Part shown: positions 14,544 through 22,519 of the stretch, piece after piece
How positions within the stretch are numbered: position 1 is the first letter of the stretch
Layout: each line of letters starts with the position of its first letter
From: an uncultured Lachnospiraceae bacterium
Lineage (GTDB): Bacteria > Bacillota > Clostridia > Lachnospirales > Lachnospiraceae
Assembly: GCA_947566645.1 (NCBI GenBank)
Contig: CANOKL010000002.1
Span: forward strand, 124,001 to 188,000
DNA length: 64,000 nucleotides
Reading direction: 5' to 3'
Made by a program: the position numbers and the translations under genes
Notes under the pieces: generated by a model
Told to the model about the DNA's origin: nothing
What the model saw: the letters and a program-made list of their open reading frames with translations, nothing else
Database searches by the model: none

Positions 14544-17307
14544 GAAGTACTCTGACTATCTGCTGTTATTTGTGCTTGCCGCAGTACTTTGCTGGCTGTT
14601 TGTCCTTCGCAGGGGCGTATTTGGCAGTGCGGTGGACTGGATCAGCCAGCACAGCGTACTGCCGGACTATTTCCGGAAGCAGTTCTATGCGACAGGGGAG
14701 CTGTTTCCGGAATTCGCATTCCACATCGGCGGCGGGCAGAATATATATAATTTCGCTTATTACGGGCTCTACAGTCCGGTCATTCTTTTGTCCTGGCTGT
14801 TTCCATTTGTAAAAATGTCTGATTACATGATGGCAGCGCAGTTTCTCTGTCTGGCAGCTTCTGTACTGCTTCTGTACGCATGGCTTCTAGGCCGGAAATT
14901 TTCCCGGGGAACTGCCTTTGGACTGGCGGTCATGTTTCTTCTGGCAGGTCCCATGATTTTTCATTCCTGTAAACAGATCATGTTCGTAAATTATATGCCT
15001 TTTTTATGTATGGGCTTTCTGGGAGTGGACAGGTATTTTGACAAAAGGCGGTCCGGGCTTCTTACCGCAGGCATTTTTCTAATGATTATGACAAGCTTTT
15101 ATTTCAGTATCGGAGGGATGCTGGTGCTTGTGCTGTATGGAGTGCACCGGTATTTTGAAATGTGCGAAGGCGGGGGAGCGAAGCTTTCCTTGAAAGGATT
15201 TATGGGGGAGGGAATCCATTTTCTGATTCCTTTTATAACTGCGGTACTGATGAGTGGAACTCTGCTTGTCCCGACCGCGCTTGCGCTGACAGGCCGGGAA
15301 GACAGTGTATCAGGAGTGAAGGGGCTGTGGGAACTTTTGATTCCCCGGCTGTCTGCGGAGCGGTTTTTCTATTCCCCCTATGGCATCGGGCTTACGACGC
15401 TCAGTGTCTCGGCTCTTGTGTCAGTGATGTTCCAGGGAAAGCTCTCAGAGCGTGTGCTTGCATGGGCCAGCGGTGCTGTGCTTGTATTCCCGGTGTTCGC
15501 CTGGCTCCTGAATGGGGGGCTTTATATCAGGGATAAGGTAATGATTCCCTTCCTGCCGCTTCTGTGCTATATCACAGCATGCCACCTCCGCTCACTGGAG
15601 CAGGGGGAGGCTGGCCGGAATTGTAAAGGAGGCCAGCCTGCCGCAGGAAGACAGATGCGTGCCAGGCAGGACTGCGGCATCTGCATCAGCCAGGAAAGAT
15701 GGCGGCGCAGAGCAGCCATATGCCTGCCGGCGCTCGCATACCTAACGCCAGTCCTAATGGTCTGTAAAGAGACTGGGAAGGGAGAATATGGAGAGTACTG
15801 GAAGCTTGTGCTCCTGGAGGGGCTTCTTACCCTGTGCCTTTTTTTATTCAGAAGGAGACATGCGGTGCTCCTCCTCCTTCCGTCGGTTCTGTCCCTGGCG
15901 CTGTTCACAGGTGTACTGAATACTTGTAAAAATCAGACTGTGGACAAGGAATTTTATGAGGCAGTGACGGACGAGGATGCAGGAAAGCTGATCCGGGAAG
16001 TAACTGGGAAGAAAGAAGAGCAGGGCGGAATCTACCGGACCGAGCAGGCGGGGGATGCTGCGCAAAAAGCGGCAAACCTTAACCGGATCCATGATATGAG
16101 TCAGCTTACTTCCTCCATTTATTCCTCATCCTACAATGCCGGTTATCAGAAGTTCAGGGAGGAAGTATTCGAACTGGAGGAGCCGTTCCGCAATTTTCTG
16201 ATGCAGCCTGCAGCGGATAATCCGGTATTTCAGGACTTTATGGGCGTGAAATACATACTCCGCCGGAAAAAGCCTGCCGGTCAGGAAGGGGAGCAGGGAA
16301 AGAATTCAGGGAACACGCTTTCCGGGTATAGGCTCCTGGGAACAAAGGGGACATGGGAAATGTATGAAAATGAGGATGCGCTTCCTGTTGCCTTTGCGAC
16401 AGATCAGGTTATGACAGAGGAAGCATACCAGAAGCTTCCCTTTCCGTATAACCAGTTGGCGCTGCTGGAATTTGCAGTGGCCGGTGAAGGAAGCGGCGAT
16501 GTGGCAGCGCTGCCCGGCAGCAAGAGGGAAAGTGAAGATGTGGCGGAAAAAGAGCCGGGCAGTAAAGAGAATACCGTGGAGGCCGTGGATATCAAGTTCC
16601 CGGAGACGGTCTCATCGAAAAAGGATGAGACGAAAATGATAGATATTCCTGTCAGGAATACAGAAAACATTCTATTCCTGCAGTTCAGGGTGAAAAATTT
16701 AAGACCAGGGCATGATCTGACAGTCTGGGTTGAGGGGACGCGCAATAAACTCACTTCAAACAGACATTTCTACTATAATAAAAACACGGTATTTACGTAT
16801 GCTGTCCCACTGGAAAAAGGGCAGAAACAGATCAGGGTAAAGTTCGGAGAAGGACATTATGAGATATCCGGCGTCAGGTGTTTCCTGGGTGCGCCTGTGG
16901 GCCGTGAGCAAGCGGGACTTTGCCAGTCGGAGTTTATGGCAGACCAGGAAAAAACAAAGGGGAACGTAATCGCAGGAGAGATCAATGTAAAGTCAGACGG
17001 GTATTTTGTGACGACAATTCCTTATGATGAAAGCTTTAATGTGTACGTGGACGGCCAGGAGACAGGGAAGGAGAAGGTGAATACCGCATTTCTGGGCTTT
17101 CAGATATCAGAGGGAAAGCATGAGATACAGATTGTCTACCATGCCCCCGGGATGCTTTTAGGGAAGCTTTTGTCACTTGCAGGAGTGGTACTTATGTCCT
17201 ATAATATCCTTAGGAACCGGGCAATCCGCGCAAGTTATGCTGCGCGCCAGATAAATTTGCCGTGCAGCATAACATCATGCACACAGCCGCATAAACAGGC
17301 TATCTGA
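14524..17307 (+). CDS. yfhO: YfhO-family membrane glycosyltransferase, 927 aa
   Basis: An N-terminal half of about 12 membrane helices precedes a large extracellular region (about 480-890) and a last helix near residue 880-905. The layout and length match YfhO, a GT-C-type protein that moves sugar from a lipid carrier onto lipoteichoic acid in some Firmicutes. GGGAGG precedes the ATG at 14524, inside the end of the glycosyltransferase gene, so the two are co-translated. The stretch around residues 360-400 (Gly, Arg and Gln rich, LEQGEAGRNCKGGQ) is an insert-like loop between helices. The acceptor is inferred from homologues. Confidence 0.85.
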   Translation: MKKFRYRKYSDYLLLFVLAAVLCWLFVLRRGVFGSAVDWISQHSVLPDYFRKQFYATGELFPEFAFHIGGGQNIYNFAYYGLYSPVILLSWLFPFVKMSDYMMAAQFLCLAASVLLLYAWLLGRKFSRGTAFGLAVMFLLAGPMIFHSCKQIMFVNYMPFLCMGFLGVDRYFDKRRSGLLTAGIFLMIMTSFYFSIGGMLVLVLYGVHRYFEMCEGGGAKLSLKGFMGEGIHFLIPFITAVLMSGTLLVPTALALTGREDSVSGVKGLWELLIPRLSAERFFYSPYGIGLTTLSVSALVSVMFQGKLSERVLAWASGAVLVFPVFAWLLNGGLYIRDKVMIPFLPLLCYITACHLRSLEQGEAGRNCKGGQPAAGRQMRARQDCGICISQERWRRRAAICLPALAYLTPVLMVCKETGKGEYGEYWKLVLLEGLLTLCLFLFRRRHAVLLLLPSVLSLALFTGVLNTCKNQTVDKEFYEAVTDEDAGKLIREVTGKKEEQGGIYRTEQAGDAAQKAANLNRIHDMSQLTSSIYSSSYNAGYQKFREEVFELEEPFRNFLMQPAADNPVFQDFMGVKYILRRKKPAGQEGEQGKNSGNTLSGYRLLGTKGTWEMYENEDALPVAFATDQVMTEEAYQKLPFPYNQLALLEFAVAGEGSGDVAALPGSKRESEDVAEKEPGSKENTVEAVDIKFPETVSSKKDETKMIDIPVRNTENILFLQFRVKNLRPGHDLTVWVEGTRNKLTSNRHFYYNKNTVFTYAVPLEKGQKQIRVKFGEGHYEISGVRCFLGAPVGREQAGLCQSEFMADQEKTKGNVIAGEINVKSDGYFVTTIPYDESFNVYVDGQETGKEKVNTAFLGFQISEGKHEIQIVYHAPGMLLGKLLSLAGVVLMSYNILRNRAIRASYAARQINLPCSITSCTQPHKQAI

Positions 17308-17359
17308 CGGATGCCGACAGGCCCATTTTTTAAAAGACGGTTTATCATTCAGAATCTAA

Positions 17360-17388
17360 TTGAGTTAACCTCTAATACGTGATAATAT
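17360..17388 (+). promoter_or_regulatory. Promoter upstream of the RibD-like reductase
   Basis: TTGAGT (17360-17365) and TAATAT (17383-17388) are separated by 17 bases. A GGGGACGGGG-type palindrome lies between this promoter and the gene, so transcripts must pass it. Confidence 0.55.
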
Positions 17389-17432
17389 ATAAGACAAGAT
17401 GAAGAACCAGGAAATCTATAAAGAGTGAATCT

Positions 17433-17464
17433 GGGACGGGGCATTTTTAAAAATGCCCCGTCCC
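17433..17464. repeat. GGGGACGGGG palindrome, copy C
   Basis: A perfect 16-bp inverted repeat (17433-17448 with 17449-17464, GGGACGGGGCATTTTT and complement). It ends 10 bases before the ribosome site of the next gene, so in mRNA it would be a 5'-leader hairpin rather than a 3' end. Confidence 0.9.
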
Positions 17465-17483
17465 CCAAAGTCGGAGGGATAAA

Positions 17484-18164
17484 ATGGACAGACCTGTTAC
17501 AACATTATTTATGCTAATGTCTGTTGATGGTAAAATCAGCACTGGAGCATCAGATCATTTAGACGTGGATAAGGATTTCCCTAAAATTGCGGGCGTGAAA
17601 GAGGGATTACATCAATATTATGAAATAGAGCAGACAACAGATCTATGGTCGCTTAATTCCGGAAGAGTGCAAGCCAAAATCGGTATTAACACAGCGGACA
17701 TTCCAAATAAAACGCCCGTCTCTTTTGTTGTAATTGATAATAAACATTTAAAAGAACATGGGGTACGTTATTTTTGTGCTTTCTCAAAACAATTTGTGCT
17801 GGTTACATCCAATGCAGAACATCCGGCATTTGGAATAGAAGAAGATAATCTCCATATCATATATCAAAATGAACTGTCGTTGAAAGATGTACTTGCAAAA
17901 CTCAGATCACAATATAGTTGTGAGAGAATAACGATACAAACTGGCGGTACATTAAACGAACTGTTTCTCCGTGAAAAGCTGATAGATTATCTTGATATTG
18001 TTGTAGCACCTGTATTAGTTGGCGGTAAAGATACATCCACTTTAATTGATGGGAAATCTTTGGTGTCAGAAAGCGAATTATCAAGATTAGGTGTGTTGAA
18101 ACTGCAGGAATGTGTAGTTTTGGAAAACTCATATCTTAGATTACGTTATGAGGTAATTCACTAA
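17484..18164 (+). CDS. RibD C-terminal / dihydrofolate-reductase-like protein, 226 aa
   Basis: The start (TTLFMLMSVDGKIST) and the GGT...LNELFLREKLIDYL block are those of the RibD_C reductase fold, used by the pyrimidine reductase of riboflavin synthesis and by many stand-alone NADPH-dependent relatives. No deaminase domain and no other rib genes are present, so it is unlikely to be the main RibD. GGAGGG precedes the ATG. It is more AT-rich than the yfhO gene before it, as is the next gene, hinting at a small acquired block. Confidence 0.8.
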   Translation: MDRPVTTLFMLMSVDGKISTGASDHLDVDKDFPKIAGVKEGLHQYYEIEQTTDLWSLNSGRVQAKIGINTADIPNKTPVSFVVIDNKHLKEHGVRYFCAFSKQFVLVTSNAEHPAFGIEEDNLHIIYQNELSLKDVLAKLRSQYSCERITIQTGGTLNELFLREKLIDYLDIVVAPVLVGGKDTSTLIDGKSLVSESELSRLGVLKLQECVVLENSYLRLRYEVIH

Positions 18165-18203
18165 TGGTTCAGAAAATATATATGAATTTGTGGAGGAGAT
18201 ATT

Positions 18204-18617
18204 ATGCTTGAAAATAAACCATCTCAATCAATTATGACAGAATTGCTTGGACAATCCTTGTATAAAGTCTGGCAGGCATTATGTTCGGCTATTGATGAAA
18301 AATACGACATGGAACGGTTATGGAATACTGGTGGTAAGAAATGGACTTATGAGTATAAGTATCGCAGAGGAGGGAAAACCCTCTGCAGCTTATATGCCAA
18401 AAGTGGCTGCGTTGGTTTTATGATTATTTTTGGGAAAGATGAGAGAGCAAAATTTGAAGCTATAAGGGATACTCTTTCTGTTGCCGTCTGTAGGAAATAT
18501 GATGAAGCCCAAACCTATCATGATGGGAAATGGGTAATGTTTGAACCGACTAATACAACTGAATTTGATGACTATATGAAATTGCTGGCTATTAAAAGAA
18601 AACCAAATCGAAAATAA
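18204..18617 (+). CDS. DUF3788 family protein, 137 aa
   Basis: A small soluble protein with the DUF3788 pattern: an early SLYKVWQAL helix, WTYEYKYRRGGKTLCSLY, GFMIIFGKDE and a YHDGKWVMFE block. Members are widespread in gut Firmicutes with no assigned role. GGAGATATT precedes the ATG. It follows the RibD-like gene by 39 bases and is probably co-transcribed. Confidence 0.75.
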   Translation: MLENKPSQSIMTELLGQSLYKVWQALCSAIDEKYDMERLWNTGGKKWTYEYKYRRGGKTLCSLYAKSGCVGFMIIFGKDERAKFEAIRDTLSVAVCRKYDEAQTYHDGKWVMFEPTNTTEFDDYMKLLAIKRKPNRK

Positions 18618-18928
18618 TTGCGGTAAAGATATATCAGAAGCGGAATATTGACTGATAGGGAAGGATGTCAGGCACTGGTAATTGCTTCTGTCATGATTGT
18701 ATTCCTCTGCAACAACGGTATTTCATCAGATAAAAAATACTTATTTCTTAATCTGCTATTTCATGTTATAATCTAAACTAGAAGGGATGTGATGATAGGG
18801 GCCTGTCAATAGGTAAAATTCGCAATGGTAGCGGGAGAGATTACCAGTAAGCACAATCCAGACGGAACCGGCGATACCGTCAAGAAATATTTGTGAGCTG
18901 GCAAGAAATTTTGAAGGAGGAATAAAGT
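18618..18928 (+). other. Gap with a promoter and a possible gene remnant
   Basis: A promoter can be read as TTCTTA (18745-18750), 16 bases, TATAAT (18767-18772). Downstream, 18825-18896 could encode 23 residues starting MVAGEITSKHNPDG, which read like a fragment of a real protein, but no ribosome site precedes it and I do not recognise it. No known riboswitch consensus was seen. The stretch leads into a small membrane peptide gene. Confidence 0.4.
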
Positions 18929-19024
18929 ATGGTTAGTGATTTTTTAGGAGCAGCATATCCGTGGATTTTAATGGGTTTATTTGTAGCTGTCAGTTGTTCT
19001 CTTATGAGCAAAAAAGAGAAATAA
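18929..19024 (+). CDS. Predicted small single-pass membrane peptide, 31 aa
   Basis: An ATG at 18929 has GAAGGAGG 8 nt upstream, one of the best ribosome sites in the region. The peptide has one hydrophobic span (PWILMGLFVAVSCSLM) and a basic tail (SKKEK), giving a likely outside-in orientation. It ends 5 bases before the start of the broken AAA-ATPase-like gene. I do not recognise a family. It may be a genuine small membrane protein or the remnant of a larger gene. Confidence 0.5.
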   Translation: MVSDFLGAAYPWILMGLFVAVSCSLMSKKEK

Positions 19025-19029
19025 ATAGG

Positions 19030-19290
19030 ATGGGGATATATCTGAATCCAGGAAACAGCGGTTTTGTGGGTATCCGGAATGATCTGTATGTAGATAAGAG
19101 CGGCCTGATCGGCCTGGTAAACGAAGCAATTGAGACGCCAAGGCGCCTGATCTGTGTCAGCCGCCCGAGACGTTTTGGGAAATCCTTTGCGGCGAAAATG
19201 CTGTGCGCCTATTATGACAGGAGCTGTGATTCATCCAGGCTGTTTGAGGATCTGTCGATTTCCACGGATGAAAAGATGAGGGACAGATAA
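19030..19290 (+). pseudogene. Truncated AAA-ATPase-like / DUF1703 gene
   Basis: The 86-aa product starts MGIYLNPGNSGF and carries VSRPRRFGKS, the P-loop of the AAA-ATPase-like proteins that normally continue for about 500 residues to a PD-(D/E)XK nuclease domain. It is nearly identical in pattern to the gene starting at 63390, which continues intact after the same point. Here similarity ends after LFEDLSIS and a stop follows. No ribosome site comparable with the intact copy is visible. It is best read as the 5' remnant of a decayed paralogue. Confidence 0.8.
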
Positions 19291-19313
19291 AGAACAGAGA
19301 GGGGAAGTAATCA

Positions 19314-19356
19314 AAAAACTCCGATGCCAGGTATCATACTGAGCATCGGAGTTTTT
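19314..19356. terminator. Bidirectional terminator
   Basis: A perfect 14-bp stem (19314-19327 and 19343-19356) begins with five A and ends with five T, so it works in either direction. It separates the truncated gene from the convergent DUF2461 gene. Confidence 0.85.
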
Positions 19357-19367
19357 AATATACTCCT

Positions 19368-20051
19368 TTATCTTACCGGCATTTTAAAATCTGCAAGCGC
19401 CTTGTTCAGATAGTCGTTAAAGGGTTTCATGATACGGAAAAGCTCCACTGCTTTCACCAGAAATCCCCCTGTATCTAACACCTCTTCGTCTCTTAACGGA
19501 TATTCCAGATACCAGCTTTTGAATTTTAGATAGTCGGCCTGAGGGTGTTCTTTCTCATATCCTGCAGGAACCTTCTTTAATGCCGTTCCCTGTACAGTGA
19601 AATACTTTTCAAAATCCGGATCGTGGATGATCTTTTCCCATTCTTCGCCATTTTCGGCGATATAGTCCCGTACCATCGTTGTTGCATCCTTGAACATATC
19701 CGCAAACAGGCCGCCGCCTAAAAAGGACTGATCGCCCGGTTTTATCATAAGATAATAGCCAACAGGGACAGGCAGTTTCCCTTTTGAAGAGATGTGGGCG
19801 CGGAATGCAGGGTTATATGGTGATTTATCATGGCTGAACCGGGTGTCCCTTACAATTTTAAACGTAAGCTCCTTGGGATTATTATGTAGGATACTGCTGT
19901 CAAATTTTCCGATTTCCAGTATCAATGCCTGCAATAGATTTTCAAATTCAGCATTTGCTTTTTTAAAACCGTCTTTGTTCGCGTGATACCATTCGCGGTT
20001 ATTATTCCTGCTTAATGATGACAGATAGTCAATGATCACTTGTGTATTCAT
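19368..20051 (-). CDS. DUF2461 (TIGR02453) family protein, 227 aa
   Basis: The sequence has the family hallmarks: NNNREWYHANKDGFKKA near the start, FKIVRDTRFSHDKSPY, and GYYLMIKPGDQSFLGGGLF. Function is unknown; members are soluble and common in bacteria. A GGAG site precedes the ATG, and it lies 15 bases after the stop of the sigma factor gene, so both form one operon with the sigma factor first. Confidence 0.88.
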   Translation of the reverse strand: MNTQVIIDYLSSLSRNNNREWYHANKDGFKKANAEFENLLQALILEIGKFDSSILHNNPKELTFKIVRDTRFSHDKSPYNPAFRAHISSKGKLPVPVGYYLMIKPGDQSFLGGGLFADMFKDATTMVRDYIAENGEEWEKIIHDPDFEKYFTVQGTALKKVPAGYEKEHPQADYLKFKSWYLEYPLRDEEVLDTGGFLVKAVELFRIMKPFNDYLNKALADFKMPVR

Positions 20052-20066
20052 AGTCTGTTGTCTCCT

Positions 20067-20918
20067 TTACGATTTCTGTACAATGGAAAGCTGGGTGGAA
20101 TCTAAAAATTCCTGTATCAGATGCTTCATGCGTTCGGGAGACTGGTAGGTTTTGCAGAACGAGAAGTCCTGTGATAAATCGTCGATATCCTCCATGGCAT
20201 TTTTCACATCAATCATAGTCTGGATAGGGATTTCCGAAGCTTTCGTATAATCCAGCTGCAACGGATTCAGCCTGCGGCTCTGTATTGCATAATTCACTCT
20301 GTCCTTGCATTTACATCTGCCGCCTCCATATTCTCCGCAGTATTCCCCTAAAAAATCAGCCATTTTCCTGCGTATCCGGGAAAGCCGCTGGCGATACGCT
20401 TCCGGGGTCATATCCAAGATATCCCCTGCGATCCGGCTGTCGATCTTAAACATAGTACCCAGGATGAATATACATCTGCTCTCCATATCAAGACATTGCA
20501 GCATTACATTTGTACAGGACATTTTTAATTCTTCTGCTAAAATATCTTTTTCCACATTTTGTGTCAGATCCGGCACGTCCTGTATGTTTGCATTTTCTAT
20601 ATCGTTCCCATAATATTCAAAACTTAAGGGATAGTGGGCGAACATATGCTTCTTGTAATTCTTCAGATGGTTAGCCGCAATACGGAATACCCATGTTGTA
20701 AAGGAACTGTCGCCTCTGAAAGAAGAAAGGTGCGTAATCATTTTTAACAGAATATCCTGTGTGGCGTCTTCTGCGTCTGCAAATGTCCCAAGCATCCGCA
20801 GGGATAGATTGAATACAAGATCCTGCACGCCTGCAATCAGTGTTTCCAGGGCGTTTTTATCCCCTGATATGGCTTTCTCGACGAAAGCCTGTAATTCTTC
20901 ATTTGTTTTTTTATTCAT
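20067..20918 (-). CDS. ECF-type RNA polymerase sigma factor with C-terminal extension, 283 aa
   Basis: Region 2 is clear (DAEDATQDILLKM, then FRGDSSFTTWVFRIAANHLKNYKK), and region 4 follows (EAYRQRLSRIRRKMADFL, near residues 165-185). After region 4 comes an extension of about 95 residues beginning with a Cys cluster (CGEYGGGRCKCKDR), absent from minimal ECF factors and possibly a metal or redox-sensing tail. No separate anti-sigma gene is seen. AGGAGGT precedes the ATG. Targets unknown. Confidence 0.85.
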   Translation of the reverse strand: MNKKTNEELQAFVEKAISGDKNALETLIAGVQDLVFNLSLRMLGTFADAEDATQDILLKMITHLSSFRGDSSFTTWVFRIAANHLKNYKKHMFAHYPLSFEYYGNDIENANIQDVPDLTQNVEKDILAEELKMSCTNVMLQCLDMESRCIFILGTMFKIDSRIAGDILDMTPEAYRQRLSRIRRKMADFLGEYCGEYGGGRCKCKDRVNYAIQSRRLNPLQLDYTKASEIPIQTMIDVKNAMEDIDDLSQDFSFCKTYQSPERMKHLIQEFLDSTQLSIVQKS

Positions 20919-21142
20919 AGATTTTTACCTCCTACTTATTAGACAACACTCCGGTGTATTTGTGACAGAAAAGAATTGTTTTTTCTTATGCTATTTTAGC
21001 ATATAGCTGTATTTTTTTCTATGTCCCGGTACGGTTTGCTTCGTTTACAGGGTGACGTACTGGAAAAGTACTGGAGTATGAGACGAAGGCAATTAAGGAT
21101 GAGTGGATAGAGCTTTCTGTCCATGAATCATGGCACTGTCAG
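20919..21142. other. Divergent intergenic region, left part
   Basis: The region between the sigma factor operon and the secreted-protein operon is about 335 bases. The left part shows no open frame or known RNA. A TAAAAT hexamer on the minus strand near 20995 could be a -10 box for the sigma gene, but no good -35 box accompanies it. Confidence 0.4.
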
Positions 21143-21210
21143 AAGTTGATTCTAACATCAACTTTCGTTATAATGCACAATAAGTAATAAGATAGCTGAT
21201 CAAAGTTGAT
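21143..21210 (+). promoter_or_regulatory. Promoter with overlapping AAGTTGAT operator repeats
   Basis: TTGATT (21146-21151), 17 bases, TATAAT (21169-21174) forms a good promoter for the downstream secreted proteins. Its -35 box lies within an inverted repeat, AAGTTGAT (21143-21150) and ATCAACTT (21157-21164). A third half-site, AAAGTTGAT, occurs at 21202-21210 in the leader. The arrangement suggests a repressor or activator site. The regulator is unknown. Confidence 0.6.
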
Positions 21211-21253
21211 TAAGATCACAAGTATCTGTCCAGCAGATTAAGGAGGAAAGGCG

Positions 21254-22501
21254 ATGGAAAGAAGGAAAAGAAGCAGAAAACAGAGCATTATGTGGAAGCT
21301 CTGCCTGTTAGCTGCCGCAGTATTTGCGGGCAGTCTGTCAGCAGGTGCGGGGGAGGTGAAAGCAGCTGACCCGCTCTTTGAATATAAGGATGAGGCGGTC
21401 TACAGGGTGGGGAATTCCCTGCGGGATAAAGAGGGAAGATATCTGCTGCGTCAGGGATTGCGGATGCAGTTTACGGCTACCCAGACTGTATACGGCTCAG
21501 TTACTGCAATTGACTGGGGATTTGGCACATATGATGATGGAAATATTATCTCAATTGTCGGAGGGAAACCGGATGTCGGCGACAGGCAGGCCACGGTAGT
21601 CGTCCAGGGAACCAGGCCGGGGGTCGCAACGCTGAATGGAAGGGTTCTTTCTACATCTATGTATGATACCCAGTGGTGTGACAATAAGTTCCCGATCCGT
21701 GTTGTAGAACCGCTTAGAGAAATTACACTGGAAAAAGACAAGGTTAATCTTACCCGCGGGGAGACGGCAGAGGCTGCAGTTGCGGTTATGGTACCGGACA
21801 GCCTGTATTCACTGCTTTTCAGCATGCCTCTATCCTATACTTCTACTGATCCGTCTGTCGCGAGTGTGGATGAGAATGGAAAGATTACGGCAGTCGGCAA
21901 CGGAACTGCGGCAATCCGGGTCAGCACAAGGGATAATGTATCTGCTGTATGCACCGTAACCGTAGGAGCAGAATCAACCGGCGGCAAGACATCCGCATCC
22001 TCAAAGAGTCTGTCCCTGAATAAGACTAAGATGACGCTGCAGCCAGGCAGGAAAGCCACATTGAGGGCAAAGTATAACGGGAAGGCAGTTACCCCTGCCT
22101 TCAGCGGAGGAAAAGGGATCGTATCTGTCAGTAAGAAGGGAGTCATTACAGCAAAGAAGGTTGGGACAGCAACAGTAAAGGTTACCTATAAAAAGCAGTC
22201 AAAGTCCTGTAGAATAACGGTTGTTCCTGCAGCCATGTCCCTAAAGGCAGAGGCAGGAAGAAAAAAGGTCACGCTGAGCTGGAAGAAGGTTTCCGGTGCA
22301 GCGGGGTATAAGGTCTATCGCGCTTCGTCCGCAAAGGGGAGGTATACGGAGATCAAGACTATGAAAGCAAAGGAGAAAAAGCTTGTACTCAAAGGACAGA
22401 AAAAGGGTATCTGCTATTATAAGATCCGAAGTCTGAAAAAGGTGGGTGGAAGAATCTACCAGGGAGCATTAAGCAAACCAGTCAGGGTGAAGATCAGGTA
22501 G
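21254..22501 (+). CDS. Secreted Ig-like (BIG2) and fibronectin-III-like protein, 415 aa
   Basis: A signal peptide (RRKRSRK, hydrophobic core, cleavage near GEVKAADP) leads into a unique region. A BIG2 domain (about 155-238, with VASVDENGKITAVGNGTA) follows, then a second Ig-like domain (about 250-325, with SVSKKGVITAKKVGTATV), and a C-terminal fibronectin-III-like domain (about 328-415, with KVTLSWKKVSGAAGYKVYR). No LPXTG anchor is present, and the basic C-terminus may bind the wall. AAGGAGGAAAGG precedes the ATG. Likely an adhesion or surface protein, co-transcribed with the next gene 18 bases downstream. Confidence 0.85.
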   Translation: MERRKRSRKQSIMWKLCLLAAAVFAGSLSAGAGEVKAADPLFEYKDEAVYRVGNSLRDKEGRYLLRQGLRMQFTATQTVYGSVTAIDWGFGTYDDGNIISIVGGKPDVGDRQATVVVQGTRPGVATLNGRVLSTSMYDTQWCDNKFPIRVVEPLREITLEKDKVNLTRGETAEAAVAVMVPDSLYSLLFSMPLSYTSTDPSVASVDENGKITAVGNGTAAIRVSTRDNVSAVCTVTVGAESTGGKTSASSKSLSLNKTKMTLQPGRKATLRAKYNGKAVTPAFSGGKGIVSVSKKGVITAKKVGTATVKVTYKKQSKSCRITVVPAAMSLKAEAGRKKVTLSWKKVSGAAGYKVYRASSAKGRYTEIKTMKAKEKKLVLKGQKKGICYYKIRSLKKVGGRIYQGALSKPVRVKIR

Positions 22502-22519
22502 AAAGGACGGTGGATTACT

